Shown here: positions 25,300 to 34,773 of the stretch, piece by piece
Position numbering within the stretch: the stretch's first letter is position 1
Layout: the number at the start of each line of letters is the position of its first letter
Assembly: GCF_902809845.1 (NCBI RefSeq)
Contig: NZ_CADDWI010000008.1
Span: forward strand, 310,001-374,000
DNA length: 64,000 nucleotides
Source of the DNA: Chelativorans sp. Marseille-P2723
Lineage (GTDB): Bacteria > Pseudomonadota > Alphaproteobacteria > Rhizobiales > Rhizobiaceae
Direction: 5' to 3'
Program-made: the position numbers and the translations under genes
Notes under the pieces: model-generated
Seen by the model: the letters and a program-made list of their open reading frames with translations, nothing else
What the model was told of the DNA's origin: nothing
Database searches by the model: none

Positions 25300-26031
25300 A
25301 TGACTGATAACGAACACGCGATGCAAGAGCGCGACGAGGAGCGGGACCCCCCGGGCCGTGAACCCATCTTTAATCTGTCGGGCGTGGTGGCATCCATCAT
25401 CGCCTTCTGCGTCGGTCTCCACCTGTTCCGGGCCTATATCCTGACGCCCGAGGCAGGCCTGCAGTTTCTTCTTTATTTCGCCTTCCTTCCCCTGCGCTAC
25501 ACGGGTGGCTATGCAATCGACATCTTCGCCTGCATCAGCCCGATTACCTATTCATTCCTGCACGGCAGCGTCGCGCATCTGGCGGTAAACATGATCTGGC
25601 TTGCCGCCTTTGGCTCTCCGCTGGCCATGCGCATCGGCATTTTGCGCTTCCTGCTTTTCTGGGTTGCCACGTCGCTGGCGGCGGCTTTTCTTCATTTTTT
25701 GCTCCATCCCTTCGATGCAGCTCCGCTCGTAGGCGCCTCGGGCGCGGTATCTGGCATGATGGGCGCAGCGGCTCGATTTGGCTTCAAGATCGACCGCAGC
25801 CACGACCGGCCCGCTTTTGGCGGCGAGGCTCTGCCACTTTCCCAGGTCTTCCGTTCACGCATGGCTGTGACTTTTCTGTCAGTCTGGTTCGTCGTCAACC
25901 TGGCGGTAGGGCTTGCCTCGGGCACCGGCGGGACGCCCCGCATCGCATGGGAGGCGCATATTGGAGGCTTTCTGGTAGGTTTCCTCGCAATCCGGGCCTT
26001 TGACGCGCCGCAGCGCCAGGCGCGTTCCTGA
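25300..26031 (+). CDS. Rhomboid family intramembrane serine protease
   Basis: 243 residues with about six membrane helices after a charged N-terminus. The catalytic serine is Ser147 in VGASGAVSG and the catalytic histidine is His220 in AHIGGFLVG. The supporting HLAVNMIW motif (H93, N97) is in helix 2. It cleaves substrates within the membrane; targets cannot be predicted. The start at ATG 25300 has only a weak upstream GAGCTCC stretch. Intergenic distance to the CBS gene is about 75 bp on the same strand. Confidence 0.9.
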   Translation: MTDNEHAMQERDEERDPPGREPIFNLSGVVASIIAFCVGLHLFRAYILTPEAGLQFLLYFAFLPLRYTGGYAIDIFACISPITYSFLHGSVAHLAVNMIWLAAFGSPLAMRIGILRFLLFWVATSLAAAFLHFLLHPFDAAPLVGASGAVSGMMGAAARFGFKIDRSHDRPAFGGEALPLSQVFRSRMAVTFLSVWFVVNLAVGLASGTGGTPRIAWEAHIGGFLVGFLAIRAFDAPQRQARS

Positions 26032-26105
26032 CTGCTACTTGCAAACTGCGGCAGCTCGTCGCAACATTATTGTGGAGGCGGGGGCATTACGGTCAGGAGT
26101 TTGCC

Positions 26106-26537
26106 ATGACGGTCAAGGCCATTCTCGATGCGAAGGGACGCGATGTCGTCACCATCGCTCCCGATGCCACCTTGAAAGAGGCAGCGGCTCTGCTTGCCAG
26201 CCATGGCATCGGTGCTGTCGTCGTAACCCGTGAGGATGGCAGTCTCGCCGGCATACTATCAGAACGGGACATCGTGCGCGCCATAGGAAGTGAGGGGGCT
26301 GCAGCGCTCGACCGTAAAGTTTTGGCCTTCATGACGGCGCGCGTTCAAGTATGCCGGGAGGAGCATACGGTCATCGAGGTCATGGAGATCATAACCGAAG
26401 GCCGCTTTCGTCATCTGCCGGTAGAAAAAGACGGAAAGATCGCCGGCATCGTATCCATTGGCGACGTCGTCAAGCGCCGGATACAGGAAGCCGAGCGAGA
26501 GGCGGAGGAGATAAGGACCTATATTGCCACGGCCTAA
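26106..26537 (+). CDS. CBS-domain pair protein
   Basis: 143 residues from ATG 26106 (AGGAG upstream), consisting of two CBS domains. The first is TIAPDATLKEAAALLASHGIGAVVVT, ending GILSERDIVRAI; the second is VCREEHTVIEVMEIITEGRFRHLPV, ending GIVSIGDVVKRRI. Such stand-alone Bateman modules bind adenine nucleotides and regulate partner proteins. No partner is evident nearby. A short acidic helix (EAEREAEEIRTYI) closes the protein. Confidence 0.9.
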   Translation: MTVKAILDAKGRDVVTIAPDATLKEAAALLASHGIGAVVVTREDGSLAGILSERDIVRAIGSEGAAALDRKVLAFMTARVQVCREEHTVIEVMEIITEGRFRHLPVEKDGKIAGIVSIGDVVKRRIQEAEREAEEIRTYIATA

Positions 26538-26658
26538 GCGTTAGCCGGCCGGGCGCCGCATCGCATGCGGGGTGGCACGTTGGAGACTTGCGCTTGCCAC
26601 CTGTGGGCGATTGGTCTAGGCGAAGGCTGTAGTTTCAACGCGGATTTGCTTACAGCCC

Positions 26659-28161
26659 ATGACGATCATCGACACGCGCACGCCAGACCCAAAGCGGCTT
26701 ATTCCCGGTGCCACCGGCGATTGGGAAGTCATTGTCGGCATGGAAATTCACGCGCAGGTTACGTCGCGTGCAAAGCTCTTTTCCGGTGCGTCCACTGAAT
26801 TTGGGGCCGAGCCCAACGCCAATGTCAGCCTCATCGACGCCGCCATGCCGGGCATGCTTCCCGTCATCAACGAGGAATGCGTAAAGCAGGCCATTCGCAC
26901 CGGTCTCGGCCTCAAGGCGAAGATCAACCACCGATCAGTCTTTGACCGCAAGAATTACTTCTATCCCGACCTGCCACAAGGTTATCAGATCTCCCAGTAC
27001 AAGCACCCCATCGTGGGGGAGGGAACCGTGATGGTTTCCGTCGGGCCTACCAAAGACGGCAGTTTCGAGGAAATAGAGGTCGGTATCGAGCGTCTCCATC
27101 TGGAGCAGGATGCTGGCAAGTCACTGCACGACCAGCACCCCACCATGTCCTACGTGGATCTGAACCGTTCGGGCGTAGCGCTTATGGAGATCGTCTCAAA
27201 GCCTGACATGCGTTCGTCGGAAGAGGCGAAGGCATTCCTGACCAAGCTTCGCACGATCCTGCGTTATCTCGGCACCTGCGACGGAAACATGGATGAAGGC
27301 TCCATGCGTGCCGACGTGAATGTATCGGTTCGTCGGCCGGGAGAGTCCTTCGGCACGCGCTGCGAGATCAAGAACGTCAATTCGATCCGCTTCGTCGGCC
27401 AGGCAATAGAATCGGAAGCACGGCGCCAGATTGCCATTCTCGAGGATGGCGGCACCATTGAGCAGGAGACGCGGCTCTTCGATCCTGCCAGGGGCGAGAC
27501 CCGCTCCATGCGAACCAAGGAAGAGGCGCATGATTACCGCTACTTCCCCGATCCGGATCTGGTGCCGCTGGTCTTCGATCAGGCCTATGTGGACGCTCTG
27601 GCTGCCGAGCTGCCTGAACTTCCCGACGAGAAGAAGGCGCGCTTCATGAGCGATTTCGGCCTGTCGGAATATGATGCTTCTGTGCTCGTTGCAGAAAAGG
27701 CGATTGCTGATTTCTTTGAGCAGGTGGCGGATGGGCGCGATGGCAAGACGGCGGCCAACTGGGTGATCAACGATCTTCTTGGCGCCCTCAACAAAGCTGG
27801 CGCCGTGATCGAGGAAACGCCAATATCCCCGGCTCAGCTAGGTGCCATCATCGATCTCATCAAGGACGGAACCATCTCCGGTAAGATTGCCAAGGACCTG
27901 TTCGAGATCGTCTGGAACGAGGGGGGCAATCCGAACGAGATTGTTGAATCGCGCGGGATGAAGCAGGTCACGGATACCGGCGCCATCGAGAAGGCGGTGG
28001 ACGAAGTGATCGCTGCTAACCCGGATAAGGTGGAGCAGGCGAAGGCCAAGCCATCCCTTGCCGGCTGGTTCGTCGGCCAGGTGATGAAGGCCACACAGGG
28101 CAAGGCCAACCCGCAGACAGTCAACGCTCTGGTGAAGCAGAAGCTTGAGATCGAGGACTAG
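26659..28161 (+). CDS. gatB: Asp-tRNA(Asn)/Glu-tRNA(Gln) amidotransferase subunit B
   Basis: 500 residues, full length. The N-terminal catalytic cradle has [30 protein letters not shown] and [19 protein letters not shown], followed by EIKNVNS. The C-terminal YqeY-like tail contains [21 protein letters not shown] and [24 protein letters not shown]. GatB works with GatA and GatC to transamidate misacylated tRNAs. gatA and gatC are not adjacent. Confidence 0.96.
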   Translation: MTIIDTRTPDPKRLIPGATGDWEVIVGMEIHAQVTSRAKLFSGASTEFGAEPNANVSLIDAAMPGMLPVINEECVKQAIRTGLGLKAKINHRSVFDRKNYFYPDLPQGYQISQYKHPIVGEGTVMVSVGPTKDGSFEEIEVGIERLHLEQDAGKSLHDQHPTMSYVDLNRSGVALMEIVSKPDMRSSEEAKAFLTKLRTILRYLGTCDGNMDEGSMRADVNVSVRRPGESFGTRCEIKNVNSIRFVGQAIESEARRQIAILEDGGTIEQETRLFDPARGETRSMRTKEEAHDYRYFPDPDLVPLVFDQAYVDALAAELPELPDEKKARFMSDFGLSEYDASVLVAEKAIADFFEQVADGRDGKTAANWVINDLLGALNKAGAVIEETPISPAQLGAIIDLIKDGTISGKIAKDLFEIVWNEGGNPNEIVESRGMKQVTDTGAIEKAVDEVIAANPDKVEQAKAKPSLAGWFVGQVMKATQGKANPQTVNALVKQKLEIED

Positions 28162-28229
28162 CGATGTTTCCAGCTCGGGGTGTTCCTTTACGGCCCGATC
28201 TGCTGGCGAATGGTCCCATCTGCTGAGGA

Positions 28230-28766
28230 ATGTGCCGGCCCGGCGATGCAGGGGTCAAGGCAGATCTTGATGCGGTAAGGAAGTGGACAGCCACCGTGGC
28301 TTGGGATGGAAAGCTCCTCATTCGGGCAGCTCGGCGCGAGGACATCGTTTCGCTGGTCGCCATTTTCGCGGCCGATGCGCTGGGAGGTCACGGAGATACC
28401 ACCGACGCGGCTGCCGCTGCAGAGTATGAAGCCGCATTCGAAGCGATATCTGCCTGCGCCTGCAGCAAGCTCTATGTCGCCGAGATCGACGGGAGGGTTG
28501 TCGGAACGTTCCAGACCATGCTGACCCGGAGTTTGCCGGGGCGAGGAGCGCTCAGAATGATTATCGAGGCGGTGCAGACCTGCCCAGAGATGCGAGGGCG
28601 CGGCATTGGTGAAGCCATGATGCGCTTCGCCATCGAGCGGGCAAAAGAGGCCGGCGCACGGCAGGTGCAACTGATGTCCAACGAGTCGCGCCTCGATGCG
28701 CACCGTTTTTACCAGCGGCTCGGCTTCACCAAAAGCCATCTCGGTTTCAAGATGCGGCTTGAGTAA
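28230..28766 (+). CDS. GNAT family N-acetyltransferase
   Basis: 178 residues. The GNAT core is seen from about residue 28: LLIRAARREDIVSLVAIF, AEIDGRVVGTFQTML, then the acetyl-CoA site MRGRGIGEAMMRFAIERA (Q/RxxGxG/A type). The end, AHRFYQRLGFTKSHLGFKMRL, is typical of this fold. The start is uncertain: ATG 28230 has GAGG close by, but a GTG nearer the core is possible. The acceptor substrate is unknown. It lies between gatB and the NDUFA12 gene on the same strand. Confidence 0.85.
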   Translation: MCRPGDAGVKADLDAVRKWTATVAWDGKLLIRAARREDIVSLVAIFAADALGGHGDTTDAAAAAEYEAAFEAISACACSKLYVAEIDGRVVGTFQTMLTRSLPGRGALRMIIEAVQTCPEMRGRGIGEAMMRFAIERAKEAGARQVQLMSNESRLDAHRFYQRLGFTKSHLGFKMRLE

Positions 28767-28856
28767 GGCCGCGCATTGCAAGGCCTTGCCTTCTGCCGCT
28801 ATCATCGCCATAACGCGGGCATCCAGGCTAGGGCATCCGCCCCCGCGAGGAGTGTA

Positions 28857-29255
28857 ATGAAAAAGTTCCTGCTTCAGTTTTTCACCTGGTGGAATGGCCA
28901 GACGCTGAACACCCGCTTCCATACCTGGCGCAAAGGTGAGCGCGTAGGAGAAGACGAGTTCGGCAATCTCTACTATCAAGGCGGCGTCGACACGGAGGGT
29001 CGGATACGCCGATGGGTGATCTATAACGGTCAGTCGGAGGCTTCACGGGTGCCGCCCGGCTGGCACGGCTGGCTGCATCACAAGGTGGATATTCCCCCCA
29101 CGCAGGAAGACTACAAGCCGTATGAATGGCAGAAGCCACACCTGCCTAATCTGACAGGCACTCCTGCGGCCTATCGGCCCCGCGGCTCTGTCCTGACGAA
29201 CGAAAAGCGGCCGCGCGTGACGGGCGACTATGATGCGTGGACACCAGGCGATTGA
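28857..29255 (+). CDS. NADH:ubiquinone oxidoreductase subunit NDUFA12
   Basis: 132 residues from ATG 28857, preceded by GCGAGGAGTG. The wording FTWWNGQTLNTRFHTWRKGERVGEDEFGNLYY, RRWVIYNG, ASRVPPGWHGWLHH and RPRVTGDYDAWTPG is that of the alphaproteobacterial NDUFA12 (B17.2) accessory subunit. This is one of the few supernumerary complex I subunits shared with mitochondria. It binds the peripheral arm at the membrane. The rest of the nuo operon is not in the window. Confidence 0.95.
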   Translation: MKKFLLQFFTWWNGQTLNTRFHTWRKGERVGEDEFGNLYYQGGVDTEGRIRRWVIYNGQSEASRVPPGWHGWLHHKVDIPPTQEDYKPYEWQKPHLPNLTGTPAAYRPRGSVLTNEKRPRVTGDYDAWTPGD

Positions 29256-29360
29256 GCGGCTTTTTTTGTCGCCACAATTGCACGATAAATGAAAGCGTGG
29301 GGTGGCAATAACTTCCTTCGTGGCAATGACCTCCTAGCGAATCAAGGGAACAACAGCATC

Positions 29361-29789
29361 ATGCCAAGCCCGGAATTCGCCCACCGCAGCCTTTGGGCAT
29401 TTTCTGCTGCGATACTGTTGCTTTTTGCGGCGAGCCCGGCGGCTGCCGAACGTATAATGAACCCGGTTGCCGAATTTAGCGGCATCGACAAGATTACGGG
29501 GCGGACGGTCAATTTTGACGTCTATATGGACGAGACGGTGCAGTTTGGAACTCTCCAGATCACGCCCCGCGTCTGCTACTCGTCGCCGGAGACGGAGGAG
29601 CCCAAGACGGATGCGTTCGTCGAGGTAGATGAGATAACGCTCGATCGAAAGATTCGCCGCATCTTCACCGGCTGGATGTTTGCTGAAAGCCCCGGCCTTA
29701 ACGCGCTTGAACATGCCGTTTACGATGTTTGGCTGAAAGACTGCAAGCAGGACTCCGATGTTCCGCCTCCCGAGTCCGGTGCTGGCTGA
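29361..29789 (+). CDS. Exported DUF2155 protein
   Basis: 142 residues from ATG 29361, giving a signal peptide (SLWAFSAAILLLFAASPAAA). An in-frame ATG at 29289 would put 24 extra residues before it and is less likely. The mature part, FSGIDKITGRTVNFDVYMDETVQFGTLQITPRVCY and ENALEH-like LNALEHAVYDVWLKDC, matches DUF2155, a periplasmic protein of unknown function. I recall it next to ndufa12 in many alphaproteobacteria. Two cysteines could pair. Confidence 0.85.
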   Translation: MPSPEFAHRSLWAFSAAILLLFAASPAAAERIMNPVAEFSGIDKITGRTVNFDVYMDETVQFGTLQITPRVCYSSPETEEPKTDAFVEVDEITLDRKIRRIFTGWMFAESPGLNALEHAVYDVWLKDCKQDSDVPPPESGAG

Positions 29790-30099
29790 GAAAAGATAGA
29801 GTCGCAGTTTCGCGTTGTATATTATCCATCAATGCACGAGCGTTCTCACCCGATGCGGAGGAGCGGCGCTCGTATGTACTTGGAATAATTTGAAAAATTT
29901 TTTCCGCGGGATTATGCTGGAGGTATACGCCGAGTAGCTGGTCCCCGTTTACAACAGCCATAATCGTTATTCGCGATCAAAGTTATTGACCTCCGGTTTG
30001 TTTGTCGCCTAGAGACATCGAGCCGATAGTGCGAGGGGTGGGCTGTTAGTAAGGGGTTGAGATGTCACAGTCGCCAGGTGCGCGGCCGCAGGCTTACGT
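29790..30099. other. 310-bp intergenic region before the capsule locus
   Basis: An AT-rich stretch (29880-29920, with runs of A and T) lies ahead of the capsule operon; otherwise no gene is seen. It contains the possible promoter listed separately. The sharp drop in GC is consistent with a regulatory region or a past junction. Confidence 0.5.
29986..30015 (+). promoter_or_regulatory. Possible promoter of the capsule export operon
   Basis: TTGACC (29986-29991) and TAGAGA (30010-30015) are separated by 18 bp, close to a sigma-70 type promoter, about 85 bp before the first capsule gene. This rests on pattern only. Confidence 0.35.
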
Positions 30100-31563
30100 A
30101 TGCGGACGTTGCGGGCCCGATTGCGCCTGTTTTCCAGATTTGCTGTGGAGTTTCCGGTGCCTACGCTGAAGGCGGAAGAGCATTCAGGCGGGGACGTGGA
30201 AGGAACAGGGCAGGAGAGTACAGGATCATCTCTGCCCTCGGAAGCCGTTCATTCTTTGAAACGCCCTTACCTCCGGCTGGTGCGGATGCCTCCTGCAGCA
30301 CTGCCAGCCAAGACGCGTCCACGGGTCGTTCTGCTGCAAGGTCCTGTCGGGCCCTTTTTCACCCGACTGCAGGAAACTCTTGAAAACTGCGGTTTTGATG
30401 CCTGGCGGATTACCTTCAATGGGGGAGACCGCCTCTTTGCGCGAGATTTCAAGAAGATCGATTTTGCCGGCACAGCAAAGGAATGGGAAAGCTGGTTCCG
30501 TCCCTTTCTGGCTGGCGCCGACGTTGACCGGATCGTGCTGTTCGGATGTGCGCGGCCGGCGCATATCGTTGCCGGGCAACTTGCTGCCGAAATGGGAGTT
30601 CGCGTCCTCTCCCTCGAAGAGGGCTATATCCGGCCAGGTTTCGTGACGATAGAGGAGGGTGGCAACAACGCAGCTTCTCCCGTGGCCGGAAAACTGCCGC
30701 CCTCGGGAGAAACGTTCCCTGCTGAGAGCCAGCTAGCCGGCCGGGACTTCAACTCATTCGCGTCGATGTGCCTGTATGGTGCCGCATATTACGGCGCGCG
30801 TTCTCTTCTGAGCAGTGCCCGGGAACGAGCTCTGTTTCACCGGCGCTTCGATGCGCTGCGTGAGCCTTTCTTGTGGGGCCGCAATTACTGGCGGCGGGTG
30901 GCTCACCGGACGAGTGATTTCTCGATTATCGAGCGCCTTCTCGAGCACTGCGACAGGAAATATTTCCTCGTTCCTCTTCAGGTTGCAGCCGACAGCCAGA
31001 TGAGTTGGGCGCGCGGCTGGACCAATACGAGGCTGATCGCCGAGACGCTCAACGCCTTTGCCCGGACCGCAAAAGGGGAGCAGCGGCTTGTCTTCAAAAT
31101 CCATCCGCTGGAGCGTGGACATGACATTCATCGGCGCCTGATCCGGCGCACCGCGCTCGTTCTGGGTATTGCCGAACGTGTCGATGTCATAGAAACGGGT
31201 TCCCTTGGCCTTCTGACGCGCCACGCGGCGGGGATGATTACCATCAACTCAACCTCGGGCTTGTCAGCCATCCACCATGGCGTGCCACTCCTTGTCATCG
31301 GGGATGCTATTTATGCAAATCCGGCTCTGGCAACTTGCGCGCGAGGCAAGCCGGATTTTGAATTCTTCTGGCACAACGGACCTGTCGCCGAGAAGGCATT
31401 GCGCCACCGCTACCTTGCTTGGCTGCGCAAGATGTGTCTGAGGCCGGGGGATTTTTATGCCAGGGCAGGTATCCCTCTTGCCTGCCAGGGCGTATTAGAG
31501 AAACTTCAGGATGGGCAGGATCAGGCGAATTCCCGGTATGATGCACCGAGGTTTGCATGCTGA
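30100..31563 (+). CDS. kpsS: KpsS-like capsule polysaccharide export/Kdo-transferase protein
   Basis: 487 residues of the KpsS/LipB family. After a poorly conserved N-terminus of about 65 residues come RVVLLQGPVGPFFTRLQETL, FGCARPAHIVAGQLAAEMGVRVLSLEEGYIRPGFVT, LVFKIHPLERG and INSTSGLSAIHHGVPLLVIG, all family hallmarks. KpsS adds the first beta-Kdo to phosphatidylglycerol in ABC-dependent capsule assembly, and KpsC extends the linker. Both are cytosolic. The start at ATG 30100 is likely but not certain. The stop overlaps the next gene by 7 bases. Confidence 0.88.
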   Translation: MRTLRARLRLFSRFAVEFPVPTLKAEEHSGGDVEGTGQESTGSSLPSEAVHSLKRPYLRLVRMPPAALPAKTRPRVVLLQGPVGPFFTRLQETLENCGFDAWRITFNGGDRLFARDFKKIDFAGTAKEWESWFRPFLAGADVDRIVLFGCARPAHIVAGQLAAEMGVRVLSLEEGYIRPGFVTIEEGGNNAASPVAGKLPPSGETFPAESQLAGRDFNSFASMCLYGAAYYGARSLLSSARERALFHRRFDALREPFLWGRNYWRRVAHRTSDFSIIERLLEHCDRKYFLVPLQVAADSQMSWARGWTNTRLIAETLNAFARTAKGEQRLVFKIHPLERGHDIHRRLIRRTALVLGIAERVDVIETGSLGLLTRHAAGMITINSTSGLSAIHHGVPLLVIGDAIYANPALATCARGKPDFEFFWHNGPVAEKALRHRYLAWLRKMCLRPGDFYARAGIPLACQGVLEKLQDGQDQANSRYDAPRFAC

Positions 31564-32717
31564 TAAGCCGTGTCCTGCAAGCAGCCGCGCTTGGAGCGCT
31601 GCTTGCACTCAGTGCCTGCGCGTTTCTACCGGGAGAGGGACCCAGCGGGCTTGATATCTCGCTGGCCGAGGCGGCCAGGTCGGAGAAGCTAAACTCCTAC
31701 CTTATGGTCCCGCTGACGGCGGTAACCGTTAGCAAGATCAATTTCTTCGAGCCGATCTCCTTTCCGAGCGAGTTCAAGACATCGCTCGGCGGCAGCCATG
31801 CCATGACGATTGGAGTAGGCGATAAGCTCTTGATCAATATCTGGGAGCCATCCCAGGATGGGATCTTTGCAACCGCAGAGAACAAGCAGACGGCGCTGAA
31901 GGCGATCGTGGATGAAGAGGGAATGATCTATATTCCCTATGCAGGTCGCATCAGGGCCGCTGGCCGTCGGGTGGAGAGCCTGCGTCAGGCCATTCAGGAC
32001 GGTCTCAAGGGCAAGGCCGTCGAGCCGCAGGTGCAGGTCCTCCTTGAAGAAAACACGGCCAACACCATTGTCGTCGTGGGCGACGTGGCAAGCCCAGGTC
32101 TGCTTCCTGTGCCTTTACGTGGAGTACGCCTCATGGAAGCGGTGGCTCAGGCAGGTGGCACGCGCGCGCCCACTTACGAATCCGTTGCGACCGTTACGCG
32201 CGGAAAGCGCAGCGGCACTGTGAGGCTGGACGATGTGGCGGCATCTGCCCAGAACAACATCTGGCTCGCGCCGGGCGATAATGTTCTCGTTCTGCACCAG
32301 CCGCGCACCTACTCCGCTTTTGGTGCCGTCAAAAGGAGCGGCCTTACGCCGTTCAAATCCGAGACCCTCACATTGGTAGAGGCTGTCGCCCAAGCCGGCG
32401 GGCTGCTTGATGCGCGCGCCGATGCGGGTGGCGTCTTTCTCTTTCGCTTTGAAAGTAGAGAGTTGGCTCGCTGGCTGGTCGATGTGGGATCTGGCGGCGG
32501 AACGCTGTCCGCGATGACCACCGAACGTGTTCCCGTCATCTACCGCCTCGATTTCAAGAGTCCGGATTCCTTCTTTCTCGCCCAAACCTTCAGGATGCGC
32601 GACAAGGATGTCCTTTACGTCGCCAACCATCCGACCGCCGAACTCAGCAAGTTTCTCTCCACGATCGTGTCGCCGCTGCTTGGAGTGGCACGCTCAACCG
32701 CCGCCATGGAGGAATAA
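31557..32717 (+). CDS. kpsD: Outer-membrane polysaccharide export lipoprotein (KpsD/Wza/CtrA family)
   Basis: 386 residues. A lipoprotein signal ends with the lipobox LSAC (residues about 18-21). The polysaccharide-export domain follows: IGVGDKLLINIWEPS, DEEGMIYIPYAGRIRAAGR and EPQVQVLLEENTANTIVVVGDVASPG. Then come two SLBB-like segments, GVRLMEAVAQAGG and LTLVEAVAQAGG. It would form the periplasmic-to-outer-membrane channel for the capsule. The C-terminus (LSKFLSTIVSPLLGVARS) is amphipathic. Confidence 0.9.
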   Translation: MLISRVLQAAALGALLALSACAFLPGEGPSGLDISLAEAARSEKLNSYLMVPLTAVTVSKINFFEPISFPSEFKTSLGGSHAMTIGVGDKLLINIWEPSQDGIFATAENKQTALKAIVDEEGMIYIPYAGRIRAAGRRVESLRQAIQDGLKGKAVEPQVQVLLEENTANTIVVVGDVASPGLLPVPLRGVRLMEAVAQAGGTRAPTYESVATVTRGKRSGTVRLDDVAASAQNNIWLAPGDNVLVLHQPRTYSAFGAVKRSGLTPFKSETLTLVEAVAQAGGLLDARADAGGVFLFRFESRELARWLVDVGSGGGTLSAMTTERVPVIYRLDFKSPDSFFLAQTFRMRDKDVLYVANHPTAELSKFLSTIVSPLLGVARSTAAMEE

Positions 32718-32763
32718 CAGGTTGTTGTCCCGGGAATCGGTGGACGAGGGGGGCTGAGAGGCA

Positions 32764-34773
32764 ATGGATCTCGGTCGCAGACAGGTCGGGTTCCTCTCCT
32801 TGCGCGCAACACGCGTGCCCAACCTCGCCGCTTTGTTAGAGGCCGAGCCGCGCTATCTTGCGGGGGGAGTGAGCGACGGGGTGGACATGATCGCCGGCTG
32901 GGGACGGCGAAAGAGGGCGCGCGCTGCGTGGATTCTTGCAGCACGTGAGGGGCTTGCCTTTCTGACCGTGGAAGACGGCTTCTTGCGGTCTGTCGAACGG
33001 GATGACCCTCCCTTGTCCCTCGTGGTCGACGATGTGGGCATCTATTTTGACTGTTCCGCGCCTTCCCGGCTGGAAGCACTGATTTCTAGGCCGATCCGCG
33101 CCGATGAAGAGCAGCGGGCAAAGGCGCTCATCCGGATGTGGCGGGAAGGAAGGGTGTCCAAGTACAACCATTCCCGCGACTTCGAAGGTGCTCTTCCCCC
33201 GCGCTACGTGATGGTCGTCGATCAGATTTGCGGAGATGCGTCGGTCATTTATGGAGAAGCCGATGCGGCGAGTTTCGCCCGCATGCTGGAAGCAGCTCTT
33301 TCTGAGAATCCAGATTGCGCGGTTGTTGTCAAGGTTCATCCGGATGTCCTGGCACGCGGCAAGAAAGGTTATCTCTCGCGCCAAGCAGTTGAAGACCCGC
33401 GGGTCACCGTCATAGCCGATGATTGCCACCCGGCAAGGCTGATCGAGGAGGCGGAAGCAGTTTACACGGTGACGTCGCAGATCGGTTTCGAGGCCCTGAT
33501 CTGGGGCAAGCGCGTGCGAACCTTCGGCATGCCCTTTTATGCAGGTTGGGGACTTACGGATGATGCTCTGCCGGCGCCAGCCCGGCGGCAGAACGGTGCG
33601 AGCCTGGAGGCCCTGGTGCATGCCGCGCTGGTTGTCTACCCGCGCTATGTGGATCACGAGACTGGCACGCGATGCGAGGTAGAGGACGTCCTATCCCATA
33701 TCGCTCTTCAAAGGCGGCTTCGCTCCCGTTTTCCACGCAAGGTGGAGGCGCTGGGTTTCTCCCGATGGAAACGGCCCATCCTGCGCCGGTTTCTATCAGG
33801 TTCACAGGTACGATTCCGGCGGCGCGCCAGCGATGTTGCGGAAGACTCGACGGTTGCTGTCTGGGGCTGTGCCATTCCGGAGGGCCTGCCTGACGGAGTC
33901 AGGATCATCCATATCGAGGATGGATTTTTAAGGTCCGTTGGTCTTGGGGCTGATCTCACCCGGCCGCTTTCATGGGTTTGCGATCCGGTCGGCCTTTATT
34001 ACGATTCTACCCGCTTGTCGCGTCTGGAACAGCTCCTTGCCGAAACCGAGTTTGATGCGGCGCTCCTGACGCGTGCCGAGGCACTGCGCAGGCGCATCGT
34101 GGACGCAGGGATAACGAAATATAATCTGCGCATCTTTTCATGGCAGAGGCCGGACCGCAGCCCTCGTGTCATCCTTGTACCTGGACAGGTCGAGGATGAT
34201 GCTGCCATCCGTCAGGGCGCTCCATTGATCAGGACGAATCTCCAGTTGCTGAGAACTGTCCGAGAAACCAATCCGGACGCCTATATCGTCTACAAGCCTC
34301 ATCCCGATGTGACCGCCCGGCTGCGGCGACGCGGCGCGGGGGAATCGGATTCGATGTCTTTCTGCGACGAAGTCGTTCATCACGCCGATATGGCCTGTCT
34401 CCTCCATGAGGTCGATGAGGTTCACACGATGACCTCTCTTGCCGGCTTCGAGGCACTTCTGAGGGGACGCAATGTCGTCTGCTACGGTCAGCCCTTCTAT
34501 GCCGGCTGGGGCCTTACGCGGGATATGGCGCCTGTTCCGCGCCGCACCCGCCGCCTCACGCTTGACCAGCTCATTGCTGCCAGCCTCATACTTTATCCAA
34601 CCTATGTCTGCCGACGGACCGGCCGCTTTACCACACCTGAACGTGCCGTCGAACAGCTGGTTAACTGGCGTGACACGGAGACAGAAGGGTTTTCCTGGCG
34701 CAGAACCCTGCGTCCTCTGCTGCGCCTGTCGAAGCAGCTTCGTGCCGGCCCGGGAATGAGGGGGAGCGGATGA
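32764..34773 (+). CDS. kpsC: KpsC-like capsule beta-Kdo transferase, two tandem modules
   Basis: 669 residues built from two homologous glycosyltransferase modules. Module 1 has VEDGFLRSV, VVVKVHPDV and TSQIGFEALIWGKRVRTFG with MPFYAGWGLTDD. Module 2 (from about residue 345) repeats these as IEDGFLRSVGLG, IVYKPHPDV, TSLAGFEALLRGRNVVCYG and QPFYAGWGLTRD. In known KpsC proteins the two modules alternate beta-2,4 and beta-2,7 Kdo addition to the lipid anchor. Its presence with KpsS implies a poly-Kdo-linked capsule. An ATGA overlap joins it to the next gene. Confidence 0.93.
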   Translation: MDLGRRQVGFLSLRATRVPNLAALLEAEPRYLAGGVSDGVDMIAGWGRRKRARAAWILAAREGLAFLTVEDGFLRSVERDDPPLSLVVDDVGIYFDCSAPSRLEALISRPIRADEEQRAKALIRMWREGRVSKYNHSRDFEGALPPRYVMVVDQICGDASVIYGEADAASFARMLEAALSENPDCAVVVKVHPDVLARGKKGYLSRQAVEDPRVTVIADDCHPARLIEEAEAVYTVTSQIGFEALIWGKRVRTFGMPFYAGWGLTDDALPAPARRQNGASLEALVHAALVVYPRYVDHETGTRCEVEDVLSHIALQRRLRSRFPRKVEALGFSRWKRPILRRFLSGSQVRFRRRASDVAEDSTVAVWGCAIPEGLPDGVRIIHIEDGFLRSVGLGADLTRPLSWVCDPVGLYYDSTRLSRLEQLLAETEFDAALLTRAEALRRRIVDAGITKYNLRIFSWQRPDRSPRVILVPGQVEDDAAIRQGAPLIRTNLQLLRTVRETNPDAYIVYKPHPDVTARLRRRGAGESDSMSFCDEVVHHADMACLLHEVDEVHTMTSLAGFEALLRGRNVVCYGQPFYAGWGLTRDMAPVPRRTRRLTLDQLIAASLILYPTYVCRRTGRFTTPERAVEQLVNWRDTETEGFSWRRTLRPLLRLSKQLRAGPGMRGSG